Shown here piece by piece: positions 6,274-14,245 of a stretch of 16,241 nucleotides of DNA. The notes under the pieces are model-generated. The model did no database searches and was not told where the DNA came from. It saw only the letters and a list, made by a program, of their open reading frames with translations. Position 1 is the first letter of the stretch. Each line of letters opens with the position of its first letter. Origin of the DNA: JAIVJN01 sp036732565 (lineage in GTDB: Bacteria; Acidobacteriota; Vicinamibacteria; Vicinamibacterales; UBA2999); contig DAINCF010000109.1 in NCBI GenBank assembly GCA_036732565.1, positions 1 through 16,241 on the forward strand, written 5' to 3'. Made by a program: the position numbers and the translations under genes.

Positions 6274-9200
6274 ATGCCGTCTCGCCACCTCTGTCGAGCC
6301 TGCCTTCGTGTGGCCCTCGCGGCCGTTCTCTGTCTGACAAGCACGCTCTCGCTCCGAGCGCAGACGACCAGTGCGTCGGTGTCCGGAAGCGTAAGAGATG
6401 CGCAAGGCGCTGTCCTACCCGGCGCCCTCGTCGCCCTGACCAGCACCACGCAAGGCAACGCACAGACCACCGTCTCAGATGATCAAGGTAACTTCGTCTT
6501 CTCGTTCGTGCGTCCGGACACCTATCGCGTCAATGTCAGGCTGGACGGCTTCCAGATCCTCGAACGAGGCCCCGTCGTCGTGAACGCGAACGACCGGTTC
6601 TCCCTCGGCATTTTGAGCCTGCAAGTCGGTCAGCTGACGGAGACCGTGACGGTGACGGGACGCGTGACCGAGCTCCAGTCCCTCAGCGGCGAGCGCTCGT
6701 ACGCGCTGGAGGCGTCGCAAATCGAGAACATCGCCGTCAATGGACGCAGCTTCTTCGGACTGGTCGGCCTCGTGCCCGGCGTCGTTCCCGGGCCGTCGGG
6801 TATGTCGCCGAGCAACGATCCGCCGAGCCAGGCGAGCCACTTCTCGGCCAACGGACAGCGCCAGAACTCCAACAACCTGACCATCGACGGTGTGGCCAAT
6901 ATCGACACCGGCGACAACGGCGGCAATATGGCGACCACCAACCTCGAGGCGGTGGCTGAGTTCAAGGTGCTGACCTCCAGCTACCAGGCCGAGTACGGCC
7001 GCGCCGTCGGGGCGCAGGTGCAGGTCGTGACCAAGAGCGGCACCCGAGATTTCAATGGATCGGCGTATTGGTACGGCCGCCGGTCCGATTGGAATTCCAA
7101 CACCTGGACGAACAACCAGGCCGGCATCGAGAAAGCCGAAGCGTCGCGCAACGACTCTGGGTACACCTTCGGCGGCCCCATCTTCATTCCGGGCAGGTTC
7201 AACGAGCAGCGGAACCGCCTGTTCTTCTTCTGGGCGCAGGAGTTCCAGCGCCGTAATGATCCGGTGGCCGAGACGCGCGCCACCGTCCCGACCGCTCTCG
7301 AGCGTGCGGGCGACTTCTCCCAGAGCGTCGACGCGAGCGGCAGCCCCTTCCCCTACGTTCGCGATTGGACAACGGGGCTGCCGTGTAGTGCGAGCGACAC
7401 CCGGGGATGCTTCCAGGATGGCGGCGTGCTCGGACGCATTCCGCAGAGTCGGCTCTACGATCCGACGCGTCGTATGCTCGATCTCTTCCCGCTCCCCAAT
7501 ACCTCTGGCACCACCGGTTACAACTACGGCAGTCAACAGCCGAACAGCCAGCCACGCCGAGAAGAGCTGATTCGCCTCGACTATCAGGCGTCGGCCGACT
7601 GGCGCGTCACGGGCCGTTACATGCAGAACGGTGACGCCCGCGATCTGCCGCTTGGCGTCAGCTGGGCCACCGGAGCGAACGTCGACACGTTCGAAGGGCA
7701 CTTCGACGTGCCGGGCTACAACTGGGTGGTATCGACGACGGGCGTCCTGAACGACACGACGTCGCTCGAGATCAGTGTGGGCGGCGCGCACAACTCCCTC
7801 GACATCTACACAACCAACGACGACCTCACGCGAGCCGGCGCCGGGATCTCCAACCTCCCGATGTTCTTCCCCGACGCGATCCAGAACGACCTGATCCCTC
7901 GCGCCCGTTTCGGCGGCGGTCGCATCGGCACGGCCAACCCGGGCGACAACAACGGCCCCGCGGAGTTCCGCACGCAGCAAGGGCCGTTCACGAACTTCAA
8001 CACCACCTACGACATCGTCGTCAACGCCACGAAGGTGATCGGATCGCACACGGCGAAGGCGGGGATCTATTACCAGCGCAGCCAGAAGGACCAGAGCGCC
8101 TTCGCGCCCTTCAACGGCGACATCGAGTTCAACAACAACGCAAACAACCCCTTCGACACCGGGCATCCGTACGCGAATGCGGCCCTCGGCGTCTTCAACA
8201 CGTTCACCCAGGCCTCGCAGTTCGCGAAGCCAAAGTGGCGCTACACCAACCTGGAGGGGTACCTCCAGGACAACTGGCGCGCAAGCGACCGGCTGACGCT
8301 CGACTACGGCGTCCGCTTCTATTACTTGACGCCTCAGTACGACGCGTCAAACCTGGCATCCAACTTCCTGCCCGACGAGTTCGATCCGAGTCAGGAAGTG
8401 CGGCTCTACCAACCGAGGTTGATCGACGGCCGGAGAATGGGCTTCGATCCGGTGACGGGGACGACGGTCGCGGAGGCGTTCATTGGGCGCGTGGTTCCAG
8501 GATCCGGCGATCGGTTCAACGGCGCGTTCCAGGCCGGTCAGGGGATCGACGAATCGCTCGCCGACGGATCGCGGTTCAAGGTATCGCCGCGGGTCGGCGC
8601 TACCTACGACCTTACTGGCACGCAGTCGGCGATCGTCCGCGGCGGCTTCGGGATCTTCTACGATCGCCCGCAGGGCAATATCGTGTTCGACCTCATTGCC
8701 AACCCGCCTGGCGTCGTGCAGCAGCGTGTGGAATGGGGACGCTTCCAGGATCTCAGCGGGACGACACCACTGCCTGGGACCACGGAGCTGCGCCCGACCC
8801 AATTCGACTGGGAGGTGCCGACGGTCTACGGGTGGAACCTCGGCTTCCAGCTCAAGCTGCCCTCCGCGTTCACGCTCGACGTCGCGTATGTCGGCTCCGA
8901 GTCGCGCAACCTGGCGCAGCAGCGGCAACTGAACGCGGTGCCGTATGGCGCGAAATTCCTGCCGGAGAATCAGGATCCGACGCGCGCACCGAGCTCCACG
9001 CCTGGCGCCACGGCGCTCCCCGATGATTTCCTGCGACCGCTCACCGGCTACAACAACGTCCGGATGTGGGAATTCGAGGCGTTCTCGGACTACAAGGCGC
9101 TGCAGATGTCGCTCAACCGCCGCTTCGATCGCGGACTGCTGCTCGGCGTCAATTACACGCGAAGCAGCGCGAAGGGCACGGTGAGCGACGACTTCGCGAC

Positions 9201-9861
9201 CGCGCGCATCGACGGGCTCGATCGCGAGGCCAACTACGGGCCGATGCTGAACGACCGGCCGCACCACTTCACCATGAACTTCGTCTATCAAACGCCACAG
9301 GCGAGCGACAATCGTTTCCTGCGCTGGTTGGTCAACGACTGGCAGTTCTCCGGCGTGTACCGGTGGATGAGCGGTAACCCGTACGAAGTGACGTTCGACA
9401 TTCCCGGCATCACGGCGGCGAACCTCACCGGATCGGACGGCAACCAGAACGCGCGCGTCGTGCTCACGGGCGATGGGGGGAGCGGCAACAGCGGCGATCC
9501 CTATCGACAGTTCAACGCGTTGGCCTTCGCGCCGCCGCAACCCGGAAGCATCGGGCTCGAGTCGCCACGGTTCTTCTTCTATCGGCCGGCGGTCAACAAC
9601 CTGGATCTGTCGATCTCGAAGATGGTTCCCCTGGGCGGGAACCGCCGTTTCGAGATTCGCCTCGACGCGTTCAACGCGCTGAACCGAACGCAGTTCTTCG
9701 AGGTGAACCGGCAGGTGCGATTCGCGAGCTTGACCGACCCGACGATCACGAATCTGCCGTACGACGCCGACGGCAACCTGGTAAATCCGAGCGGCTTCGG
9801 TGCAATCACCAGCGTCCGACCCGCGCGGCAGCTCCAGCTCGTGACGCGCTTCAGTTTCTGA
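6274..9861 (+). CDS. Oar-type TonB-dependent outer-membrane receptor with N-terminal carboxypeptidase-regulatory-like domain
   Basis: A 1195-residue outer-membrane protein. A signal peptide (1-30, ending SLRAQ) is followed by a carboxypeptidase-regulatory-like beta-sandwich: VSGSVRDAQGAVLPGALV at about 35-52, then DDQGNFVF and PDTYRVNVRLDGF. Next comes the linker LTETVTVTG and a plug domain with INGRSF-like VNGRSFFGLVGLVPGV, NNLTIDGVANIDTG and VEFKVLTSSYQAEYGRAVGAQVQVVTKSG equivalents. The rest is a long beta-barrel ending with the aromatic terminus TRFSF. This is the size and layout of the large Oar-like receptors abundant in Acidobacteriota. Such receptors use TonB energy to import large or scarce ligands; sugars or oligosaccharides are often proposed. 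Divergent from the PQQ/ALDH operon, so uptake of that pathway's substrate is plausible but unproven. Followed by a strong hairpin. Confidence 0.93.
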   Translation: MPSRHLCRACLRVALAAVLCLTSTLSLRAQTTSASVSGSVRDAQGAVLPGALVALTSTTQGNAQTTVSDDQGNFVFSFVRPDTYRVNVRLDGFQILERGPVVVNANDRFSLGILSLQVGQLTETVTVTGRVTELQSLSGERSYALEASQIENIAVNGRSFFGLVGLVPGVVPGPSGMSPSNDPPSQASHFSANGQRQNSNNLTIDGVANIDTGDNGGNMATTNLEAVAEFKVLTSSYQAEYGRAVGAQVQVVTKSGTRDFNGSAYWYGRRSDWNSNTWTNNQAGIEKAEASRNDSGYTFGGPIFIPGRFNEQRNRLFFFWAQEFQRRNDPVAETRATVPTALERAGDFSQSVDASGSPFPYVRDWTTGLPCSASDTRGCFQDGGVLGRIPQSRLYDPTRRMLDLFPLPNTSGTTGYNYGSQQPNSQPRREELIRLDYQASADWRVTGRYMQNGDARDLPLGVSWATGANVDTFEGHFDVPGYNWVVSTTGVLNDTTSLEISVGGAHNSLDIYTTNDDLTRAGAGISNLPMFFPDAIQNDLIPRARFGGGRIGTANPGDNNGPAEFRTQQGPFTNFNTTYDIVVNATKVIGSHTAKAGIYYQRSQKDQSAFAPFNGDIEFNNNANNPFDTGHPYANAALGVFNTFTQASQFAKPKWRYTNLEGYLQDNWRASDRLTLDYGVRFYYLTPQYDASNLASNFLPDEFDPSQEVRLYQPRLIDGRRMGFDPVTGTTVAEAFIGRVVPGSGDRFNGAFQAGQGIDESLADGSRFKVSPRVGATYDLTGTQSAIVRGGFGIFYDRPQGNIVFDLIANPPGVVQQRVEWGRFQDLSGTTPLPGTTELRPTQFDWEVPTVYGWNLGFQLKLPSAFTLDVAYVGSESRNLAQQRQLNAVPYGAKFLPENQDPTRAPSSTPGATALPDDFLRPLTGYNNVRMWEFEAFSDYKALQMSLNRRFDRGLLLGVNYTRSSAKGTVSDDFATARIDGLDREANYGPMLNDRPHHFTMNFVYQTPQASDNRFLRWLVNDWQFSGVYRWMSGNPYEVTFDIPGITAANLTGSDGNQNARVVLTGDGGSGNSGDPYRQFNALAFAPPQPGSIGLESPRFFFYRPAVNNLDLSISKMVPLGGNRRFEIRLDAFNALNRTQFFEVNRQVRFASLTDPTITNLPYDADGNLVNPSGFGAITSVRPARQLQLVTRFSF

Positions 9862-9885
9862 CGTCCACCGACGCCTCACCGGTGT

Positions 9886-9910
9886 GCGGGGTCGGGTTGC
9901 CCGGCCCCGC
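9886..9910 (+). terminator. Hairpin terminator downstream of the TonB receptor
   Basis: GCGGGGTCGGG (9886-9896) pairs with CCCGGCCCCGC (9900-9910) around TTG: 11 pairs including one G-T wobble. It lies 24 bases after the receptor stop. There is no T-run, so termination might need Rho or rely on stem strength. Confidence 0.6.
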
Positions 9911-9921
9911 GTCTGGTCACA

Positions 9922-9942
9922 CGTAGCGGCAGTGTCGCTACG
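9922..9942 (-). terminator. Second hairpin, downstream of the DUF1080 gene
   Basis: CGTAGCG (9922-9928) and CGCTACG (9936-9942) pair perfectly. A G-T and a C-G pair extend the stem inward to 9 bp with an AGT loop. It lies 21 bases beyond the DUF1080 stop on the minus strand. Together with the hairpin at 9886-9910 it insulates two convergent genes. Confidence 0.5.
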
Positions 9943-9963
9943 GAGTCTCCAATCAGGTGGGTG

Positions 9964-10740
9964 TTACAGCTCGCGGACCCAGATGTTCCGGAAGCTGATG
10001 GGCGGGCTCGGATCGTTGTGCGCCTGCAGCTTGATCGGCGACGGACCGTGCGCCTTGTAGGTGGGCTGGCCGATGAACACCGTCTCACCGGTCAACGGAA
10101 AGCGATCTTGAATCAGCACGCCGTTGTGGAACGCCGTGACGTACGCGGGCGATGCGAGTGAGCCATCCGGTTTGAAGCGTGGCGCCGTCCAGATCACATC
10201 GTAGGCCTGCCACTCGCCCGGCTTTCTCATGGCGTTGACCAGCGGAATCGACTGCTTGTAGATCGCACCGGCCTGCCCGTTCACGTACGTCGCGTTGTCG
10301 AATGAGTCGAGCACCTGAAGCTCGTAGCCGGCGTCGCCAGGGCCGGTCGATGCCAGGAACACGCCGCTGTTGCCGCGCGCCTGTCCTTCGCCGGTGATGC
10401 CCGTTGGAATGCGCCACTCGAGATGAAGCTGATAGCTCGTGAAGCGGCGCTTCGTCTCGATATTGCCGACGGCTTTGTTCACCGTCATGACGCCGTCGGC
10501 CACGATCCATCCGGCAGGCGACTTGTCCTTCACCGACACCCACTCGTCGAGGTGCTTCCCGTCGAAGAGGAGGATGGCATCGGATGGGGGAGCGCCGTCG
10601 GTCGCGCCCGTCTGGACGACTTTGGGCACCGGCTTCCAGACCTCCGTATCGGCCGGATTGCCGCGCTGCGGTCCCTGCGCAGAGGCGGCCCAGACCATCG
10701 AGGCCAGCGCGGCGCTGGCCAGGATCCCTCGCGTCACCAT
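9964..10740 (-). CDS. Secreted DUF1080 (3-keto-disaccharide hydrolase-like) protein
   Basis: A 258-residue exported protein with one DUF1080 concanavalin-like jelly-roll domain. The diagnostic pattern runs through LLFDGKHLDEWVSV, GWIVADGVMTVN, ETKRRFTSYQLHLEWRIP, GNSGVFLAS, YELQVLDSFDN, GAIYKQSIPLVNAMRKPGEWQAYDVIW, VTAFHNGVLIQD and PIKLQAHNDP...SFRNIWVREL. Family members bind or cleave glycans, and some act on 3-keto-disaccharides; activity here is not shown. The signal peptide MVTRGILASAALASMVWAASA ends at an ASA/QG cleavage site. I chose the ATG at 10740 because GAGG sits 6 bases before it; an in-frame ATG at 10767 adds nine residues but lacks a ribosome site. It follows the MFS gene on the same strand after about 94 bases, so co-transcription is possible but uncertain. 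Confidence 0.88.
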   Translation of the reverse strand: MVTRGILASAALASMVWAASAQGPQRGNPADTEVWKPVPKVVQTGATDGAPPSDAILLFDGKHLDEWVSVKDKSPAGWIVADGVMTVNKAVGNIETKRRFTSYQLHLEWRIPTGITGEGQARGNSGVFLASTGPGDAGYELQVLDSFDNATYVNGQAGAIYKQSIPLVNAMRKPGEWQAYDVIWTAPRFKPDGSLASPAYVTAFHNGVLIQDRFPLTGETVFIGQPTYKAHGPSPIKLQAHNDPSPPISFRNIWVREL

Positions 10741-10834
10741 GCTGGCCCTCGACAATGTGCTGCTCATGGCATCACAGGCTACACCGACGAGTCGCTTGTC
10801 CCAAGTCGGTCGATTGAGCGTGGTCGGTGCGATC

Positions 10835-12241
10835 TCAGGCGTCAGAAGCTGGCGCGGTCCTCGCGCCTGAGCTCAGGTTCAGCGCCACGAGAACCATCAC
10901 TACAATCCCGCCCGCGATCACCAGCACGGCGGTAGCAAGACCTTCCGCGGTGCCGACTCGGAGGTCTTCACCAGCGAGGCCTTGCGCCCGCGAGTTGGCG
11001 ACGAGGACGAGGAGCGCGAGCCCGATGGCGGCGCCGATTCCCGCGGCCGTGGACACGATCGCAGACGCGACGCCCTGCTCCCGGTCGGCGACGCCCGTTG
11101 CTCCCGCGATGAACATCGTGGTGAACATGACGCCGTCAGCGAGGCTCAGCCCGACGAGCCCCGGAATCAGACTGACGTAGGAGCTCTCGGGGGACATCGA
11201 CCAGCCGAGCAACACCGCGCCGAGCGCACCGACAGTGAGCGCGACCACCATCGTGGTCTTGAGGCCAAAGCGCGTCGCCATTCGACCACCAGCCACGGAG
11301 CCAGCGACCACGACAGCCGTCGGCAGCAGAAAGGCGATGCCCGTTTCAAGGGGGCCGAAGCCGTGCACGTCTTGAAAATAGATGGAAAGGAAGTACAGGG
11401 CCGAGCCGAAGGTCGCCATGAACAGGAACGCGATGGCGATCGCGACCCTGAGATTGCGGTTGGTGAGCACGTGCGACGGCAGGAGTGGATCGGAGCTCCG
11501 TCGCTCGATGATCGCAAGCGCGCCCAAGAGAAGCAGGCCACACACCGTCGCCGCGAGAATGCCCGGGGAGCCGAAGCCAGCGTTCGGCCCTTCAACGAGG
11601 GCAAACACCACCAGGGTCACGCCGATGGTGGCGCTGAGCGCGCCGGGCAGGTCAAACGTGCGCGTTCGCTCGCGCTCACCGTCACCGGGTATCAGCGGGA
11701 ACGAGAGGAGCGCGGCCAGGCCGGCCAATGGCACGTTGACGAAGAACACCGACTCCCAGCCAAATCCCTGCGTGAGCACGCCGCCGAGCAGCACGCCGAC
11801 GACGAGTCCTGCTGCGCCTGCGCCTCCCCACACGGCCAATGCGCGATTGCGCTCCGGCCCTTCGGCAAACATGGTGGTGATCAGAGCCAGTGTCGCAGGG
11901 AACACCAGGGCTCCGCCGAACCCCTGCACCGCGCGCGCGCCGAGCAGCACAGCGGGCGTTGACGCGAGTCCACCGGCCAGCGAGGCACCGGCGTAGAGTG
12001 CGAGACCCGCGATCAAGATGCGGCGTCGGCCGAGCAGATCGGCGGCCCGTCCTCCGAACAGGAGGAACCCGCTGGACGCGACCGCATAGGCGCTGACAAC
12101 GGACTGGAGCGTTTGGGCGGAAAAACCGAGCTCACGGCCGATCTCTGGGAGGGCCACGACGACGATGTACTGATCGAGCGACACGATCAGCATCGCAAAC
12201 GACAGGAGCGCGAGGGCTGCCGCCCTGACGCTACGAGACAA
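10835..12241 (-). CDS. DHA2-type (EmrB/QacA) 14-TM MFS exporter, start uncertain
   Basis: An inner-membrane proton-coupled exporter of the major facilitator superfamily. I count 14 hydrophobic segments, the DHA2 arrangement. Visible motifs are LDQYIVVVALPEIGRELG in helix 1, GRAADLLGRRRILI after helix 2 (motif A) and GFGGALVFPATLALI in helix 4. Such proteins usually export drugs or amphiphilic toxic compounds; the substrate cannot be told. No accessory membrane-fusion gene or TetR/MarR regulator is adjacent. The start is unclear. The frame is open far upstream, and the first ATG near the gene (12367) would add a 42-residue Arg/Cys-rich leader spanning a good TATAAT box. A TTG at 12241 gives a sensible N-terminus (SRSVRAAALALLSF), 468 residues, but has no clear ribosome site. 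A short overlapping ATG reading frame just upstream (12284) hints at a leader peptide or a frameshift. Confidence 0.85.
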   Translation of the reverse strand: MSRSVRAAALALLSFAMLIVSLDQYIVVVALPEIGRELGFSAQTLQSVVSAYAVASSGFLLFGGRAADLLGRRRILIAGLALYAGASLAGGLASTPAVLLGARAVQGFGGALVFPATLALITTMFAEGPERNRALAVWGGAGAAGLVVGVLLGGVLTQGFGWESVFFVNVPLAGLAALLSFPLIPGDGERERTRTFDLPGALSATIGVTLVVFALVEGPNAGFGSPGILAATVCGLLLLGALAIIERRSSDPLLPSHVLTNRNLRVAIAIAFLFMATFGSALYFLSIYFQDVHGFGPLETGIAFLLPTAVVVAGSVAGGRMATRFGLKTTMVVALTVGALGAVLLGWSMSPESSYVSLIPGLVGLSLADGVMFTTMFIAGATGVADREQGVASAIVSTAAGIGAAIGLALLVLVANSRAQGLAGEDLRVGTAEGLATAVLVIAGGIVVMVLVALNLSSGARTAPASDA

Positions 12242-12284
12242 ACGACACCGCTGAGCCGACGACGCTGACCGTTCCCGACACCAT
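12231..12284 (-). other. Possible 17-residue leader peptide overlapping the exporter start
   Basis: ATG at 12284 opens MVSGTVSVVGSAVSFVS and stops at TAG (12231-12233), overlapping the TTG start of the exporter by 11 bases in another frame. The ATG falls only a few bases after the start site predicted from the TATAAT at 12294-12299, so it would be nearly leaderless. It could couple or attenuate exporter translation. Alternatively it is the true exporter start separated by a one-base frameshift, or chance. Confidence 0.25.
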
Positions 12285-12293
12285 GAAGGTCGA

Positions 12294-12299
12294 ATTATA
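12294..12299 (-). promoter_or_regulatory. Consensus -10 box (TATAAT) upstream of the MFS exporter
   Basis: On the minus strand, CACTATAATTCG contains a perfect TATAAT at 12299-12294, conspicuous in such GC-rich DNA. The bases 17 upstream (AGGTGG) are a poor -35. Transcription would start near 12287. If real, it argues against the upstream ATG at 12367 as the exporter start. Confidence 0.45.
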
Positions 12300-12361
12300 G
12301 TGTCGCGCGCGCAATGCCACCTTTCTCGAGCTGGCCGAGCGACGTGACGATGCGACGCGCA

Positions 12362-12371
12362 AACCATGGTT
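12362..12371. repeat. 10-bp palindrome in the exporter/ABC-operon divergent region
   Basis: AACCATGGTT is perfectly self-complementary and lies 45 bases before the ABC operon start. It sits between the divergent exporter and importer genes, a possible regulator site. It also contains the alternative exporter ATG. The 174-base gap (12242-12415) holds no other recognisable signal except the TATAAT box and a TTGATA (12373-12378) lacking a matching -10. Confidence 0.35.
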
Positions 12372-12415
12372 ATTGATAGAAAGCCATCGACCAGCCTTGC
12401 CATGCTGACCAACGG

Positions 12416-13435
12416 ATGAGGGTTGTTCTTGCCCTGCTGGTCACTGTGACCTCTCTCGGCGCGTGCGCCGACGGTCATGCGCAGACGGCGCACGCCATCC
12501 GCATCGGAGCGCTTCGCTTGCCGAGCTCGGGGCCGCTCTTCATCGCCGTCGAGCGCGGCTACTTCCGAGATGAAGGCCTGACGCCCGAGCTGAAGTGGTT
12601 CGACGCCGCGGCGACCGTGCCGCTCGCGGTCGTGTCCCGCGACCTCGACGTCGGCGTCGCGGGCCTGACCGCGGCGGCATTCAACCTCGCGGCCCGCGGC
12701 GGCATCCGCATCATCGCCTCGCAGACGCGCGAGGAATCTGGCTTCAGAATGAACGCCTTCCTCGCGACACGACGCGCCTACGAAGGTGGATACACCTCGA
12801 TGCCACTCGTTGCCGGCCGACGCATCGGTATCACGACCGTCGGCTCGACGTTTCACTACAATTTTGGCCTGGTCGCCCGGAAGTACGGAATCCCGCTGTC
12901 GCGCATCAGGTTCGTGCCGCTGCAGACGTTGCAGAACGTGCAAGCCGCACTCGTCGGTGGCCAGATCGACGGCGCGCTCTTCCCAGCGTCACAGTCGCGC
13001 CAACTCGAGGCATCGGGCGCGGTGCACATCCTCGCCTGGGCCAGCGATGAAGCGGCCTGGCAGCTGGGGGCCGTGGTCGCGCGCCCCCAGGCGATCCAGT
13101 CCCAGCGGCCGATGCTCGAACGCTTCGTACGCGCCTACCAGAAAGGGACGCGTGCCTACCATCAGGCCTTCAATACGCGCGACGCTGCTGGAAGTGTCGT
13201 ACGCGGGCGTGACTACGACGAGCTGATAGCGATCGTGGCTCGATATACGAATCAGTCGACCGCGCAGCTTCAAGAGGTGATGCCGTTCATCGATGCGGAC
13301 GCGCGCATCGATGTGGGGAGCTTCTACGACCAGCTGCGCTTCTGGCAGGAGGGCAACATGGTCGAGCGGTCGGCCGAGCCTGAGCCGATGTTCGATCTGT
13401 CGTTCATCCAAGGTCACCTCAACGTACCGCGTTGA
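12416..13435 (+). CDS. NitT/TauT-type ABC transporter substrate-binding lipoprotein
   Basis: A 339-residue SsuA/ThiY/NMT1-like periplasmic binding protein. It has a short signal peptide with a lipobox (LGAC, Cys17), so it is probably lipid-anchored. The mature start IRIGALRLPSSGPLFIAVERGYFRDEGL (about 28-55) is the classic opening of this family, where the ligand-adjacent loop follows the first strand. It continues with DLDVGVAGLTAAAFNLAARGGIRIIASQ and GRRIGITTVGSTFHYNFGLVARKYGI. Ligands of the family include sulfonates, taurine, nitrate, pyrimidine precursors and aromatics; none can be assigned here. First gene of a four-gene operon, ending 9 bases before the ATPase. No strong ribosome site precedes the ATG, but it is the first in-frame start and gives a proper signal peptide. 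Confidence 0.9.
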   Translation: MRVVLALLVTVTSLGACADGHAQTAHAIRIGALRLPSSGPLFIAVERGYFRDEGLTPELKWFDAAATVPLAVVSRDLDVGVAGLTAAAFNLAARGGIRIIASQTREESGFRMNAFLATRRAYEGGYTSMPLVAGRRIGITTVGSTFHYNFGLVARKYGIPLSRIRFVPLQTLQNVQAALVGGQIDGALFPASQSRQLEASGAVHILAWASDEAAWQLGAVVARPQAIQSQRPMLERFVRAYQKGTRAYHQAFNTRDAAGSVVRGRDYDELIAIVARYTNQSTAQLQEVMPFIDADARIDVGSFYDQLRFWQEGNMVERSAEPEPMFDLSFIQGHLNVPR

Positions 13436-13444
13436 GCGTCGAAG

Positions 13445-14245
13445 ATGGGCATGGATCTCGTCGCCAGGAGCGTTGGCCACACCTACGGCTCGATCCGCGC
13501 GCTGGACTCGATCGATCTGACGATTCACGATCACGAGATCGTGGTGCTCATCGGTCCTTCGGGATGCGGGAAGTCGACCCTGCTCGCCATTCTCGGCGGC
13601 ATCCTGGCACCTGCCGAGGGCGAGGTTCTGGTCTGCGGCGACCCGCCGGCGCGATCGCTCAACCCGTTCACGTTTGTGTTTCAGGACTTTGCGTTGCTGC
13701 CGTGGCGCACCGTGGCCGGCAACATCAGCCTGGTGCTCGAGCAGCATCCGCTGTCGGCGACAGAACGGCACGCCATCATCGATGACGTGCTCGGCCGGAC
13801 CGGGCTGCGTCCTTTTGCCGAGGCGTATCCCAAGCAGCTCTCGGGCGGTATGCGTCAGCGGGTCGGGATTGCGCGAGCGCTGGCGGTGCAGCCGGCGATG
13901 CTGCTCATGGACGAGCCCCTGTCGGCCCTCGACGCGCAGACGCGCGAGCTGCTGCTCGACGACTTCCTGACGCTGTGGCTGCGCGAGCGACTGGCGGCGG
14001 TGTACGTCACCCACAACCTCGCGGAGGCGCTGCGCGTCGCCGATCGCGTGGTCGTGCTGTCGCGGCGGCCCGGCAGGATCAAAGCGGTCGTGCCGATCGC
14101 CATCCCGCAGGGAGAGCGTACTCAGCCGGCCGCTCAGACGGAGTTGACGAGCCTCCACGAGCAATTGTGGGACTTGATCAAGGCGGAAGCGCAGATGGCC
14201 GATCGGGAGCTCGCGCCCATTCAGGAGGCTCGTGTCGACCGCTGA
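13445..14245 (+). CDS. NitT/TauT-type ABC transporter ATP-binding protein
   Basis: A 266-residue cytoplasmic ATPase of the SsuB/TauB/NrtD group that powers the adjacent importer. Walker A is GPSGCGKST (37-45), Q-loop Gln80 (FVFQDFALLPWRTV), signature LSGGMRQR (132-139), Walker B LLMDEPLSALD (153-163) and H-loop His190 (YVTHNLAEAL), so it is complete and looks active. The FQ-x-x-x-LLPW sequence after the Q-loop is typical of this subfamily. GAAG at 13441-13444 fits the second in-frame ATG (13451) better than the first, so the protein may begin two residues later (MDLVARS). It overlaps the permease start by 14 bases. Confidence 0.95.
   Translation: MGMDLVARSVGHTYGSIRALDSIDLTIHDHEIVVLIGPSGCGKSTLLAILGGILAPAEGEVLVCGDPPARSLNPFTFVFQDFALLPWRTVAGNISLVLEQHPLSATERHAIIDDVLGRTGLRPFAEAYPKQLSGGMRQRVGIARALAVQPAMLLMDEPLSALDAQTRELLLDDFLTLWLRERLAAVYVTHNLAEALRVADRVVVLSRRPGRIKAVVPIAIPQGERTQPAAQTELTSLHEQLWDLIKAEAQMADRELAPIQEARVDR

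Noticed and set aside
5971..6405. Minus-strand open frame across the receptor promoter region
   Set aside because: Overlaps the receptor start and signal peptide, no ribosome site or family resemblance.
8347..9879. Long minus-strand open frame (about 510 codons) opposite the TonB receptor
   Set aside because: Arg/Val/Glu/His-rich translation without domains, fully antisense to a clear receptor; an effect of high GC codon use. The same holds for 6475-8166.
10741..10767. Nine-residue longer start of the DUF1080 protein
   Set aside because: No ribosome site before ATG 10767, while GAGG precedes ATG 10740 at good spacing and the signal peptide begins properly there.
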